Shown here piece by piece: positions 42,134 through 50,712 of a DNA stretch of 62,486 bases. The translations under genes and the position numbers were made by a program. The stretch lies in the NCBI GenBank assembly GCA_023386635.1, contig JAEWJH010000102.1, positions 1-62,486 on the forward strand. The letters run 5' to 3'. Positions within the stretch are counted from its first letter, which is position 1, and the number at the start of each line of letters is the position of its first letter. This DNA is from Pseudomonadota bacterium (lineage in GTDB: Bacteria; Pseudomonadota; Alphaproteobacteria; Rhizobiales; Xanthobacteraceae). Under the pieces are notes generated by a model that was not told the origin of the DNA, ran no database searches, and saw only the letters and a program-made list of their open reading frames with translations.

Positions 42134-43234
42134 TCAGCGCGCCCAGAACGATTTGACGGCATCGGCAACGGTTTCGACATCGGCTTCGCTGAGATGTTCG
42201 CCCATCGGAATGCTGAGAAGCTGATCGTGCAGTGCGTCCGACGCCGTATGCTGTCCGAGCCTGCGATAGGCAGCGAGCGCCGGCAGGGCGATCGGGTAGT
42301 GGATCCCGGTCTGGATCCCCTTGGCATTGAGGTGCGCCGCCAGCGCATCGCGCTGCCGGCTACGCACGACATAAAGATGAAAGACGTGCTTGGCCCAGTC
42401 GGCTGTCCGCGGCAGGACGAGGTCGCCGACCCCGGCGAGCGCACGCTGATAGGCGGCCGCGGTCGCGATGCGGCGCGCGGTCCAGGCGTCGAGATGCCGG
42501 AGCTTCACATTGAGGATCGCGGCCTGCAGGCCGTCGAGCCGCGAATTACGGCCCTCGAATTCATGGTCGTATTTGGCCTTGCGGCCATGGTTGGCGATCA
42601 TCCGGCAGCGCTCCGCCAGCGCGGCGTCCTGGGTGACGATGGCGCCGCCGTCGCCATAGGCGCCGAGATTCTTGCCGGGGTAGAAGCTGAAACAGCCGAT
42701 GTCGCCGAAGGTGCCGATGCGCTCGCCGCGCACTTCCGCGCCATGCGCCTGGGCGCAGTCCTCGATCACCCAGAGCCTGAATTCCCGTGCGAGCGTGTTG
42801 ACCGCCGTCATATCGCAGGGGTGGCCATAGAGATGCACGACGATCATCGCCGAGGTCTTCGCGGTGATCAGCCGGCGCGCCTCCGCCAGATCCAGCAGAT
42901 AGGTGTCGGGATCGGCGGCGCAGAACACCACCTTCAAACCGGCGCGGGTGACCGATTCGCTGGTGGCGATGAAGCTGTTGGCCGGAACGATGACCTCGCT
43001 CCCGCGTGGCAGGTTGAGGGCCTCGAGCGCGATCTCGATGGCATCGGTGCCATTACCGACACCGATGCAATGCGCGGCGCCGAGGTAGCGCGCGAAGTTC
43101 TCTTCGAACGCTTTCGGGTGGGGTCCGCCGATAAAGGCGGCCGCGCCGATTACCTCGGCGATGGCGGCGTCGATCTCGGGCTTGATCTGCCGGTACTGCG
43201 CCGGCAGGTCGAGAAACTTCACGGTCGTGGTCAT
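42134..43234 (-). CDS. DegT/DnrJ/EryC1 aminotransferase
   Basis: About 366 residues from ATG 43234. FLDLPAQYRQIKPEIDAAI opens the fold, GVGNGTDAIEIALEAL is the cofactor pocket, and SFYPGKNLGAYGDGGAI carries the PLP lysine. Probably makes a 3- or 4-amino sugar nucleotide. It is the only minus-strand gene between 16.5 and 57.5 kb, convergent with the GT-C gene (3 bases between stops) and divergent from the epimerase. The group resembles WecE/FdtB/QdtB; the keto-sugar source is uncertain. Confidence 0.88.
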   Translation of the reverse strand: MTTTVKFLDLPAQYRQIKPEIDAAIAEVIGAAAFIGGPHPKAFEENFARYLGAAHCIGVGNGTDAIEIALEALNLPRGSEVIVPANSFIATSESVTRAGLKVVFCAADPDTYLLDLAEARRLITAKTSAMIVVHLYGHPCDMTAVNTLAREFRLWVIEDCAQAHGAEVRGERIGTFGDIGCFSFYPGKNLGAYGDGGAIVTQDAALAERCRMIANHGRKAKYDHEFEGRNSRLDGLQAAILNVKLRHLDAWTARRIATAAAYQRALAGVGDLVLPRTADWAKHVFHLYVVRSRQRDALAAHLNAKGIQTGIHYPIALPALAAYRRLGQHTASDALHDQLLSIPMGEHLSEADVETVADAVKSFWAR

Positions 43235-43449
43235 GGAAGGGGTAAAGGGCTGGGCGTGCGCGTCAGGGAGGGACAATTCAAAGGATTTGCGCTTGGGCCG
43301 CTCACCCTCCCGCGTGGCGGCATGATCGTCAATTTTTGCCTCCGCAGCAAGCATGGTCGACAGTTCGGGGCGGTCGCGGTAAATGATCGACGCTCCCGCG
43401 CATACCGGCCCGGTCGTCGCCGGTTCCCTTTACGTCTCTTGGAAATCTC

Positions 43450-44415
43450 ATGTCGGAAAACGTCTTTCTGACCGGCGGTGCCGGTTTCATCGGCACGGCA
43501 CTGGCGCGCCATTTTCTCGACCAGGGCGCGCGGGTCACGATCTTCGACGTCTATGTGCGCGATGCGATGCACTATTTCCCCGAGGTCGCGGAGCACCCCA
43601 ATCTGCGCCGGATCAAGGGCGACGTGCGGGACCTTACTGCCCTCAAGGAGGCCGTGGGGGACGCGACGCTGGTGTTCCATCTCGCGGCGATTGCCGGCGT
43701 GAGCAAGTATTTCCGAATTCCCGCCGAGGTGATGGAGATCAACGTTCTCGGCACCTACAATATCCTTGAGGCGATCAAGGACAACCGGAACGTCCGGGCG
43801 GTCTTCGATTTCTCCACCAGCGAAATCTACGGCAGCAATTGCTTCGGCGCCCGCGAAGACGGCGATGTGAAGATGGAGAACATCTTCGCTAAGCGCTGGA
43901 CCTATGCGACGTCGAAGATGGCGTCCGAGAAGTTCGGCATGGCCTATTACTGGCAATACGGCGTGCCGTTCGTCGGCGTGCGGCCGTTCAATGTCTACGG
44001 GCCCGGTCAGGTCGGCGAAGGCGTGATCAGCTATTTCCTCAACGCCTGCCTGAAAAAAGAAACGATCAAGGTCACCGGCGACGGCTCGCAATGCCGCACC
44101 TATTGCTACGTTGACGATTTCGTCGAGGGCATCCGGGTGCTGGTCGACAATGTCGACAAGGCGATCGGCACGTCGTTCAATATCGGCCGCTCGACCGAAA
44201 TGTATTCGGTGCTTAGTCTCGCCCAACTGGTTCAGGAGATCGCGGGGGTGCCACAGTCGGTGGAATTCGTGCAGCATGCCGGCGACGATGTGATGGTCCG
44301 CTCGCCTTCGGTCGCGAAACTGACCGCGCTCGGCTACAAGCCGAAGGTTGACTTGCGCGATGGCCTCAAGCGCACGTTCGATTGGTACCGGACTCACCAA
44401 GTGACGCTCGATTGA
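43450..44415 (+). CDS. NAD-dependent epimerase/dehydratase (extended SDR)
   Basis: 321 residues. FLTGGAGFIGTALARHF, FHLAAIAGVSKYF, FDFSTSEIYGSN, YATSK and VRPFNVYGPGQ identify a GalE/RmlB-type sugar-nucleotide enzyme. Nearest in character to UDP-glucose 4-epimerase or 4,6-dehydratases; conserved features for choosing between them are not decisive. It could provide the keto sugar for the nearby aminotransferases. Stop overlaps the following GT2 start (TGATG). Confidence 0.8.
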   Translation: MSENVFLTGGAGFIGTALARHFLDQGARVTIFDVYVRDAMHYFPEVAEHPNLRRIKGDVRDLTALKEAVGDATLVFHLAAIAGVSKYFRIPAEVMEINVLGTYNILEAIKDNRNVRAVFDFSTSEIYGSNCFGAREDGDVKMENIFAKRWTYATSKMASEKFGMAYYWQYGVPFVGVRPFNVYGPGQVGEGVISYFLNACLKKETIKVTGDGSQCRTYCYVDDFVEGIRVLVDNVDKAIGTSFNIGRSTEMYSVLSLAQLVQEIAGVPQSVEFVQHAGDDVMVRSPSVAKLTALGYKPKVDLRDGLKRTFDWYRTHQVTLD

Positions 44416-45362
44416 TGAAGCTGTCGCTCATCATTCCCGCCTTCAACGAGGAGGCGTGTCTGCCGCAGCTCATCGAGCGGCTGGACCAATGTCTCGTGTC
44501 GTCGCTGGCGGGCCATGATGTCGAGGTGATCGTCGTCGACGACCACTCGCGGGATGCGACCCCGACGCTGCTGGCCGACTATGCGGTAACGCGCCCCTGG
44601 CTCCGTTATATCCGGCTGCTGCGCAATTCCGGCAGCCACGTCGCGATCTTCGCCGGCCTGAGCGTGTGCCGCGGCGATGCCGCCTACATCATGGGCGCAG
44701 ATCTGCAGGACCCGCCGGAGGTTATCCCGCAGTTCATCGCCGAGCTGTCGCGCGGCCACAAGATCGTGCTTGGCGAACGCGAGAAGCGCGACGATCCCTG
44801 GCAGAAGACATTGCCGTCGCTTGCCTTCAATTACTTCATGAGCCGGTTCGTGCTGGATAATTTCCCGGTGCGTGGCGGCGATGTGTTCATGCTGGATCGC
44901 GATATCATCGATGCGGTGCTCCAGTGCAACGAAAAGAACGTCAATATTTTCGTGCTGATGCTGTCGCTGTGCAGCGATGTCGGCACTGTCAGCTATCATC
45001 GTCGCGAGCGCGTCGCGGGGCAGAGCAAATGGAATTTGCGCAAGCTCGCGAAGTTGGCCTTCGATAGCGTCATCACCGTCGGCTATCTCCCGTTGAAGGC
45101 GATCCTGTATCTCGGCCTGGGTACGTTTTGCCTGTCGGTGCTGATCCTGATCTATTTGGTCGCGATCCACCTGTTCGGATTTATCACCGTGCCGGGCTGG
45201 ACTTCGGTGCTGGCGCTGATCTCGCTGTTCGGCGGGCTCAACATGGTGGCAATAGCGATCGTCGGCGAATATCTCTGGCGCAATTTCGACCAGACCCGGC
45301 AACGGCCGATCTTCATCATCGAACGACAGAGCCCGGACCGGGCGACGGACAAGGTGTCGTGA
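44415..45362 (+). CDS. GtrB/DPM1-like glycosyltransferase family 2 with C-terminal membrane anchor
   Basis: About 315 residues from ATG 44415. LSLIIPAFNEEACLPQL, VIVVDDHSRDATP, GADLQDPPEVIPQ and a catalytic-region RxxRVAGQSKWN motif fit polyprenyl-phosphate sugar synthases. Two membrane helices at about 230-295 complete the GtrB architecture. It would load a sugar on undecaprenyl phosphate for a periplasmic GT-C enzyme; the GT-C candidate at 40532 is close by. GTGA overlap with the next gene. Confidence 0.87.
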   Translation: MKLSLIIPAFNEEACLPQLIERLDQCLVSSLAGHDVEVIVVDDHSRDATPTLLADYAVTRPWLRYIRLLRNSGSHVAIFAGLSVCRGDAAYIMGADLQDPPEVIPQFIAELSRGHKIVLGEREKRDDPWQKTLPSLAFNYFMSRFVLDNFPVRGGDVFMLDRDIIDAVLQCNEKNVNIFVLMLSLCSDVGTVSYHRRERVAGQSKWNLRKLAKLAFDSVITVGYLPLKAILYLGLGTFCLSVLILIYLVAIHLFGFITVPGWTSVLALISLFGGLNMVAIAIVGEYLWRNFDQTRQRPIFIIERQSPDRATDKVS

Positions 45363-46576
45363 CCGCGCCGGCGATTCCCATCATGCGCCCCTGGCTCGGC
45401 GATGCGGAAGCCGACGCCGCGCGCGATGTCATCCTGTCCGGCTGGGTGATGCAGGGCCCGAAGGTTGCGGCGTTCGAGCAGGCGTTCGCGGATTACGTCG
45501 GCGCCCCGCATGCCTGCGCGGTATCGAGCGGAACGACAGCGCTTGTCGTTGCGTTGCAGGCGGTCGGGGTGAAGCCCGGCGACGTGGTTCTCACCGTGTC
45601 GCACAGCTTCATTGCCACGGCGAATGTCGTACGCCTGTGTGGCGCGGAACCGGTGTTCGTCGATATCGAACGGGACGGGTACAACATCGATCCCGTCGCG
45701 CTCGAGGAAATCCTCGCGACCCGCTGCCGGCGCGATGGCGATGTTCTGATTTACAACGAGACCGAGCGGCTGCTGTCGCTTCCGGAATCGCCGCTGCGTC
45801 ATACGAAGGCGCCGATCGGCCGCGTTGCGGCGATCCTGGCCGTGCATCAGATGGGATTTCCCTGCGATATCGACGCGGTTGCGGCGATTGCGAAACGGCA
45901 TGCGCTGCCGTGGGTCGAGGACGCCGCTTGTGCGATCGGCAGCGAGTGGCGGCAGCGCCGCATCGGCGCGCCGGTGAGCGACGCGGCCTGCTTCAGTTTC
46001 CATCCGCGCAAGCTTCTCACCACCGGGGATGGCGGGATGGTGACGACGGCGTCCGCCGCTGTCGATTCCGTGTGCCGCGATCTGCGTCAGCATGCGATCA
46101 AACCGGCGCCAACTGGCGAACTGTTCGAGAGCTATACGCGCACCGCGACCAATTACCGTCTGACCGATATCCAGGCCGCCATCGGCATCGAACAGCTCAA
46201 GCGCGTTCCTGCCATGGTGGAGCGCCGTCGGGCGCTGGTCGCCCGGTATCGCGAGCTGTTGCAATCGAATGCGTCGTTCCGGATTCTGCCGGAGCATCCC
46301 GGCGGCCTCGGCAACTGGCAGAGCCTGCCGCTCGATCTGGGGCCGTCCGAACTGTCGGCACGCGATGTGATCCGGGCGCTGGCGGCGGAGAGTATCGCCT
46401 CGAAGCCCGGCATCATGAACGCGCATCAGGAAGCGCCGTATCGTGGCATCTGGAATCTGCCGGAGAGCGAGCGGCGGCGCGACCGCACGGTGCTGTTGCC
46501 GCTCTATCATAACCTTGCCGATGCCGATATCGTGCGCATCACGGGTTTGCTGAACCGCTTGGCTCACCATGGCTGA
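45359..46576 (+). CDS. DegT/DnrJ/EryC1 aminotransferase
   Basis: About 405 residues from GTG 45359 (overlaps the GT2 stop). MRPWLGDAEADAARDVILSGWVMQGPKV and AVSSGTTALVVALQAVG are family hallmarks; FSFHPRKLLTTGDGGM holds the PLP lysine. An insert of about 30 residues (around 125-155) precedes the AVHQMGFPCDIDA segment. Aminates a keto sugar nucleotide in the cytoplasm. The following NeuD-type acyltransferase gene overlaps by 8 bases and probably acylates the new amine. Confidence 0.88.
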   Translation: MTAPAIPIMRPWLGDAEADAARDVILSGWVMQGPKVAAFEQAFADYVGAPHACAVSSGTTALVVALQAVGVKPGDVVLTVSHSFIATANVVRLCGAEPVFVDIERDGYNIDPVALEEILATRCRRDGDVLIYNETERLLSLPESPLRHTKAPIGRVAAILAVHQMGFPCDIDAVAAIAKRHALPWVEDAACAIGSEWRQRRIGAPVSDAACFSFHPRKLLTTGDGGMVTTASAAVDSVCRDLRQHAIKPAPTGELFESYTRTATNYRLTDIQAAIGIEQLKRVPAMVERRRALVARYRELLQSNASFRILPEHPGGLGNWQSLPLDLGPSELSARDVIRALAAESIASKPGIMNAHQEAPYRGIWNLPESERRRDRTVLLPLYHNLADADIVRITGLLNRLAHHG

Positions 46577-47216
46577 CGATCTGATCCTGTTTCCGTTCGG
46601 CGGTAACAGTCGCGAGGCGGCGGTTGCGGTCGAAGCCTTGAACGCCGTTGCACCGCGTTATCGCATTCTCGGATTTCTCGACGACAACCACGAAGCGCTG
46701 CGCAGTTCCGGCTATCCACTGCTGGGTGGCAGCGATCTGTGGCCTTCCTATCGCGGCAAAGCGCTCCTGCTGGCGGTGCCGGGCAGCCCGAAATCCTTCC
46801 GGTCGCGGGCTGCGGTTATCGGCCGGTTCCAGCTGGATGCGGGGCAATCGGTGACGATCGTCGATCCCTCGGTCCGCCTTGCGGCGACGGCGTCAGTTGG
46901 GTTCAACACCGTGGTGATGGCGGGCTGTTTCGTCAGCACGCAGGCCCGCATCGGCGATCATTGCGTGGTCTTGCCCAATACGGTTGTGTCGCACGACTCA
47001 AAGCTCGGCGACCATGTTCTGGTCGGCTCGAATGTCTCGATCTCCGGCGGGGTGGAGATCGGCGAGAACTGCTATATCGGCTCGGGCGTCCGTCTGAAGG
47101 AAGGCGTGCGGGTGGGGCCGGGTGCGCTCATCGGCATCGGTGCGGTTGTCATCCGCGATGTGCCGCCCGGTGCGGTCGTCGCCGGCGTGCCAGCGCAGGT
47201 CATCCGCAAAGCCTGA
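46569..47216 (+). CDS. NeuD/PglD-type sugar N-acyltransferase
   Basis: 215 residues. A short Rossmann part (ILFPFGGNSREAAVAVEAL, FLDDNHEAL) is followed by hexapeptide repeats with TVVSHDSKLGDHVLVGSN, where the His matches the PglD catalytic base, and VVAGVPAQVIRKA at the end. Overlaps the aminotransferase gene, so the pair likely makes an acylated amino sugar. Confidence 0.83.
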   Translation: MADDLILFPFGGNSREAAVAVEALNAVAPRYRILGFLDDNHEALRSSGYPLLGGSDLWPSYRGKALLLAVPGSPKSFRSRAAVIGRFQLDAGQSVTIVDPSVRLAATASVGFNTVVMAGCFVSTQARIGDHCVVLPNTVVSHDSKLGDHVLVGSNVSISGGVEIGENCYIGSGVRLKEGVRVGPGALIGIGAVVIRDVPPGAVVAGVPAQVIRKA

Positions 47217-47307
47217 TCGTGACGGCCGTCCTGTGGCTGTCCGGCCTTTCCTGTGGTATCGCCACGCGCGATTGCCGATTTAAGTTGCTGTTTTTTCGGG
47301 GTTTATC

Positions 47308-48366
47308 GTGTTGAAATTTGCGCTGATCGGATGCGGGCGGATCGCCAAGCGGCATGCCGAATTACTCGGGCTTGGCCAGATCGCCGGTGCGCGGCTCGTC
47401 GCGGTTTGCGACGAAAGTGAGGATCGCGCGCGGGCGTTCGGCGAGCGGTTCAAAGTGCCGTCGTATAGCGACATGCACGCGATGATGCGCAACGAGGATA
47501 TCGATGTGGTGTCGATCCTCACCCCAAGCGGTCTGCATGCGCAACATCTGTTGGCCGTCGCGCCGTATAAAAAGCATGTCGTTGTCGAGAAGCCGATGGC
47601 GCTGACGCTCGACGACGCCGATGCGATGATCCAGGCCTGTGACGAAAACGGCATCCGTCTGTTCGTGGTCAAGCAGAACCGGTTCAACGTGCCGGTGCAG
47701 AAGTTGTGGGAAGCGCGCTCGGCCGGTCGGTTCGGCAAACTCGTGCTCGGCACGGTGCGGGTCCGCTGGTGTCGCACCCAGGCTTATTACGATCAGGATC
47801 CCTGGCGCGGCACCTGGGCGCTCGATGGCGGCGTGCTGGCCAATCAGGCGAGCCACCATGTCGATCTGCTCGAATGGATGATGGGTGATGTGGACAGCGT
47901 CTTCGCCAAGGCGAAGACCGCGCTCGTCGATATCGAGGCAGAAGACACGGCTGTCGTGATACTGACGTTTTCCAACGGTGCCCTCGGTATCATCGAAGCG
48001 ACCACCGCTGTCCGCCCGAAGGATCTGGAAGGCTCGATCTCCGTGCTCGGCGAAAAGGGGACCGTGGAGATCGGCGGCTTTGCGGTCAATCAGATGAAAG
48101 TGTGGAATTTCACCGAGCCGTTGCCGGGTGACGCCGAGGTGATGGACAAGTTCTCGGTTAACCCGCCGAATGTCTACGGCTTCGGCCATCAGGCCTATTA
48201 CGAGAACGTCGTCGACTGCATCAACAACGACAAGAAACATCTGGTCGACGGACTTGAAGGGCGCAGAAGCCTGGAATTGATCTCGGCGATCTACGAATCG
48301 ATCGAGACGGGCCGTGAGGTGCGTCTGCGCTTCAAGCCGGCTCGCGGTCGGCTGGGCATGCGATGA
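47308..48366 (+). CDS. Gfo/Idh/MocA oxidoreductase (WlbA/WbpB-like)
   Basis: 352 residues from GTG 47308. FALIGCGRIAKRHAELL binds NAD, VVVEKPMALT has the catalytic-region lysine, and NQASHHVDLLEWMMG fits the conserved GxxxxxHxxD motif. Such enzymes oxidise C3 of UDP-GlcNAcA before amination to diamino-uronic acids. Followed with a 4-base overlap by an LbH acetyltransferase like WbpD/WlbB. A 91-base gap upstream carries no clear signal beyond a T-run near 47291-47296. Confidence 0.85.
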   Translation: MLKFALIGCGRIAKRHAELLGLGQIAGARLVAVCDESEDRARAFGERFKVPSYSDMHAMMRNEDIDVVSILTPSGLHAQHLLAVAPYKKHVVVEKPMALTLDDADAMIQACDENGIRLFVVKQNRFNVPVQKLWEARSAGRFGKLVLGTVRVRWCRTQAYYDQDPWRGTWALDGGVLANQASHHVDLLEWMMGDVDSVFAKAKTALVDIEAEDTAVVILTFSNGALGIIEATTAVRPKDLEGSISVLGEKGTVEIGGFAVNQMKVWNFTEPLPGDAEVMDKFSVNPPNVYGFGHQAYYENVVDCINNDKKHLVDGLEGRRSLELISAIYESIETGREVRLRFKPARGRLGMR

Positions 48367-48956
48367 TCGCCGCGACAGCCATCGTTCATCCCAACGTGCG
48401 GTTGGGGAGCAACGTGACCGTCGAGGATTTCTGCATCATCGGCGCGCCATTCGCCGGCGGCGAGGGTGCGGAGACGGTGATCGGTGACAATGCCGTGATC
48501 CGCTCGCACACCGTGATCTATGCGGGTAACAGAATCGGGCGGAATTTCACGACCGGCAACAAGGCCAATATTCGCGAGTTGAATGTGTTCGGCGACGACG
48601 TCAGCATCGGCACGATGTCGATCGTCGAGCATCACGTGGTGATCGAGGACCGGGTGCGCATCCATAGCGCGGCCTTTGTGCCGGAATACAGCGTGCTCAA
48701 GCGCGGATGCTGGATCGGCCCGGGAACGGTCATAACCAATGCCCGTTTTCCTTTGCATCCGGACGCGAAGAAGACCCTGCAGGGCGCGACCATCGAGGAA
48801 GACGCAAAGGTCGGTGCCGGTTGCATGTTGCTGCCGGGCGTCACGATCGGCCGGGGCGCGCTTGTCGGTGCCGGCAGTCTCGTGGCGCGTGACGTGCCTG
48901 CCGGCCAGATCGCCTTCGGCCGTCCGGCGCAGGCCAAGCGCAAGATCGATTATTGA
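48363..48956 (+). CDS. Hexapeptide N-acetyltransferase (WbpD/WlbB-like)
   Basis: 197 residues, nearly all left-handed beta-helix. It starts IAATAIVHPNVRLGSNVTVEDFCIIG and ends IAFGRPAQAKRKIDY. WbpD/WlbB acetylate the 3-amino group of UDP-GlcNAc(3NH2)A. Placement directly after the WlbA-like gene supports this role. Overlaps both neighbours by 4 bases. Confidence 0.8.
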   Translation: MIAATAIVHPNVRLGSNVTVEDFCIIGAPFAGGEGAETVIGDNAVIRSHTVIYAGNRIGRNFTTGNKANIRELNVFGDDVSIGTMSIVEHHVVIEDRVRIHSAAFVPEYSVLKRGCWIGPGTVITNARFPLHPDAKKTLQGATIEEDAKVGAGCMLLPGVTIGRGALVGAGSLVARDVPAGQIAFGRPAQAKRKIDY

Positions 48957-49981
48957 CCGCCCCTGACCATGCGCCGGCTGGAATGACGTTCGAGCACTGG
49001 CGACAGCAGGCCGGCGGTGCCCTCCGCTTTTTCAGCCTGGGGCGCCATGCGCTGGTCGAAGCCCTGCGGATCGCGGGCGTCGGTCCGGGCGACGCGGTTC
49101 TGCTGCCGGAGTTCATCTGCCGTGATGCGCTGGCGTCGTTGCACGCGCGCGGCGCACGGCCGGTTTGGTATGCGATTGACGATCGCCTCATTCCGGCGGA
49201 GCGGCCGGATGTGTGGCCAGCTGCCCGCGCGGTGTTGGTGGTCAACTATTTCGGGTTTCCGCAGCGCCTCGATCCATTTCGGGCCTATGCCGCGCGGACG
49301 GGCGCGGTGCTGATCGAAGACAATGCGCATGGTTTTTTGTCGCGCGATGAGAACGGACACTGGCTCGGAACACGGACCGGGATCGGCGTGTTCAGTCTGC
49401 GCAAATCGTTGCTGCTGGCCGATGGCGCGATGATCCGGTGCGGTGCAGGTGAGTTTGCGGACCGGTTGTCGGCGCCGCTCGCGGAGAACGGCAGCGGATA
49501 TGCGCCGGCGGTTGCGGTCAAGGCGAGGCTTCGTGGTTTGCCGGTCCGAGGTCCGCTGATTGCCAAAGCCACGACGACGGCCATTCGTGTTCTGCGGCAA
49601 TGGCGCTCCGGCGATGTCACGCGGGACGACGATCCTGAGGCGGAGCGGGTGATCCCCGCCGCTGCGGCACCACATCTTGGGCTGCAGACAGACCTCGCGG
49701 CGTTCGATCCCGAGGCGGAAATCGCGCGTCGTCGCGCTGCTTACACTGATGCCGAAGCGTTCGCAGGCCGGCACGGCATCAAGCCGCTGTTTGTGGCGCT
49801 TGAGGGTCTGACCGTGCCTTACGGCTTTGCTTTCCGTGCCGACGATGCTGGCCGGCAAGCGATGCAAGGCTGGGCTGCCCGCCGTGGTTACGATGTGATC
49901 ACCTGGCCGGCCTTCCCACATGACATCGCCGGACGCGTGCCGGACGCGTTGCGCAATATTCATCTCGTGAATTTTTTGTAG
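48953..49981 (+). CDS. Atypical DegT-type PLP aminotransferase
   Basis: 342 residues from TTG 48953, which overlaps the upstream stop (TTGA); ATG 48983 is the alternative. GRHALVEALRIAGVGPGDAVLLPEFICRD is the DegT-like N-terminus, VNYFGFP follows, IEDNAHGFLS keeps the PLP Asp, and GVFSLRKSLLLADGAM the lysine. It is shorter and more divergent than the other aminotransferases in the window. Substrate unknown; it starts a run with methyltransferase, FemAB-like and deacetylase genes. Confidence 0.75.
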   Translation: MTAPDHAPAGMTFEHWRQQAGGALRFFSLGRHALVEALRIAGVGPGDAVLLPEFICRDALASLHARGARPVWYAIDDRLIPAERPDVWPAARAVLVVNYFGFPQRLDPFRAYAARTGAVLIEDNAHGFLSRDENGHWLGTRTGIGVFSLRKSLLLADGAMIRCGAGEFADRLSAPLAENGSGYAPAVAVKARLRGLPVRGPLIAKATTTAIRVLRQWRSGDVTRDDDPEAERVIPAAAAPHLGLQTDLAAFDPEAEIARRRAAYTDAEAFAGRHGIKPLFVALEGLTVPYGFAFRADDAGRQAMQGWAARRGYDVITWPAFPHDIAGRVPDALRNIHLVNFL

Positions 49982-49989
49982 GAAGGACC

Positions 49990-50712
49990 ATGGCAGGCGA
50001 CGCACCAAATCTGCAAGACACGGCACGCTGGGGACGCAACTGGCAGGCGAGCGACGACTGGAGCTCGCACACCGTCTCTCGTGCGCAGGCCGAACAGATT
50101 GCCGCCGGCTATGCGATGTTATTGCGCCTCCTGGGACAAGATACGGGGCAAGGTCTGATTGGAATCGGGATCGGCTCGGGTGCTGGTCATCTCGAAGCGG
50201 CGTTGGCGGCTCGCGGCTATGCGATGACGGCCAGCGAGTGGAACGACGATGGCGTCCGCTTGATCGAAAGTCAAAATCCGCAGCTCGAACGCCGCATCGC
50301 CGATCTGACGACATTCCATGAGCCCTCGACCCAGGATCTCATCGTCTGCCGCGAACTCTATCCGTTCACCCGGACGAGCGACTATGGTGGCCAGTCCGCA
50401 ATCCTGTCGCGGCTCGTGGATTCGCTGCGGCCGGGCGGCGTGTTGCTCCTGTCCGGATCGGATGTCTCTAAACCGAATTGTCTCGACTATCAGCGGACGA
50501 TGCGCGAACTGGCTGCGGATCGACGTGTCGACAGGATTGCGGGTCCCGTCCTCGAGCCGCTATTGAAGCGGTTTCCTCGATCGCCGTTCGGCGCAACGGC
50601 TTATCCATTACAGAACTTGGTTGCCGAGCTTGCGCTCGGTCTGCTCAACCGCATCCACCGGCCGCGCATAGCCGGCATCAGGCTTTATGCCATTCGCCGG
50701 GCTGCTGCCTGA
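49990..50712 (+). CDS. Class I SAM-dependent methyltransferase-like protein
   Basis: 240 residues. LIGIGIGSGAGHLEAALAARGYAMTASEWNDDGV is a SAM-site strand and loop, VDSLRPGGVLLLSGSD the post-motif. Overall a predicted methyltransferase of unknown substrate. Stop overlaps the FemAB-like start by one base (TGATG). Confidence 0.68.
   Translation: MAGDAPNLQDTARWGRNWQASDDWSSHTVSRAQAEQIAAGYAMLLRLLGQDTGQGLIGIGIGSGAGHLEAALAARGYAMTASEWNDDGVRLIESQNPQLERRIADLTTFHEPSTQDLIVCRELYPFTRTSDYGGQSAILSRLVDSLRPGGVLLLSGSDVSKPNCLDYQRTMRELAADRRVDRIAGPVLEPLLKRFPRSPFGATAYPLQNLVAELALGLLNRIHRPRIAGIRLYAIRRAAA

Noticed and set aside
42131..43471. A 446-codon plus-strand frame over the reversed aminotransferase
   Set aside because: The minus strand encodes a clear DegT protein with a PLP lysine. 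The plus-strand translation has no motif and is a shadow.
45152..46570. A 472-codon minus-strand frame opposite the aminotransferase at 45359
   Set aside because: The plus strand is a certain DegT gene with overlapping neighbours; the antisense product resembles nothing.
47283..47300. T-run after the NeuD-like gene as a rho-independent terminator
   Set aside because: I could not find a stable hairpin directly before the T-run, and the next gene starts eight bases later in the same direction.
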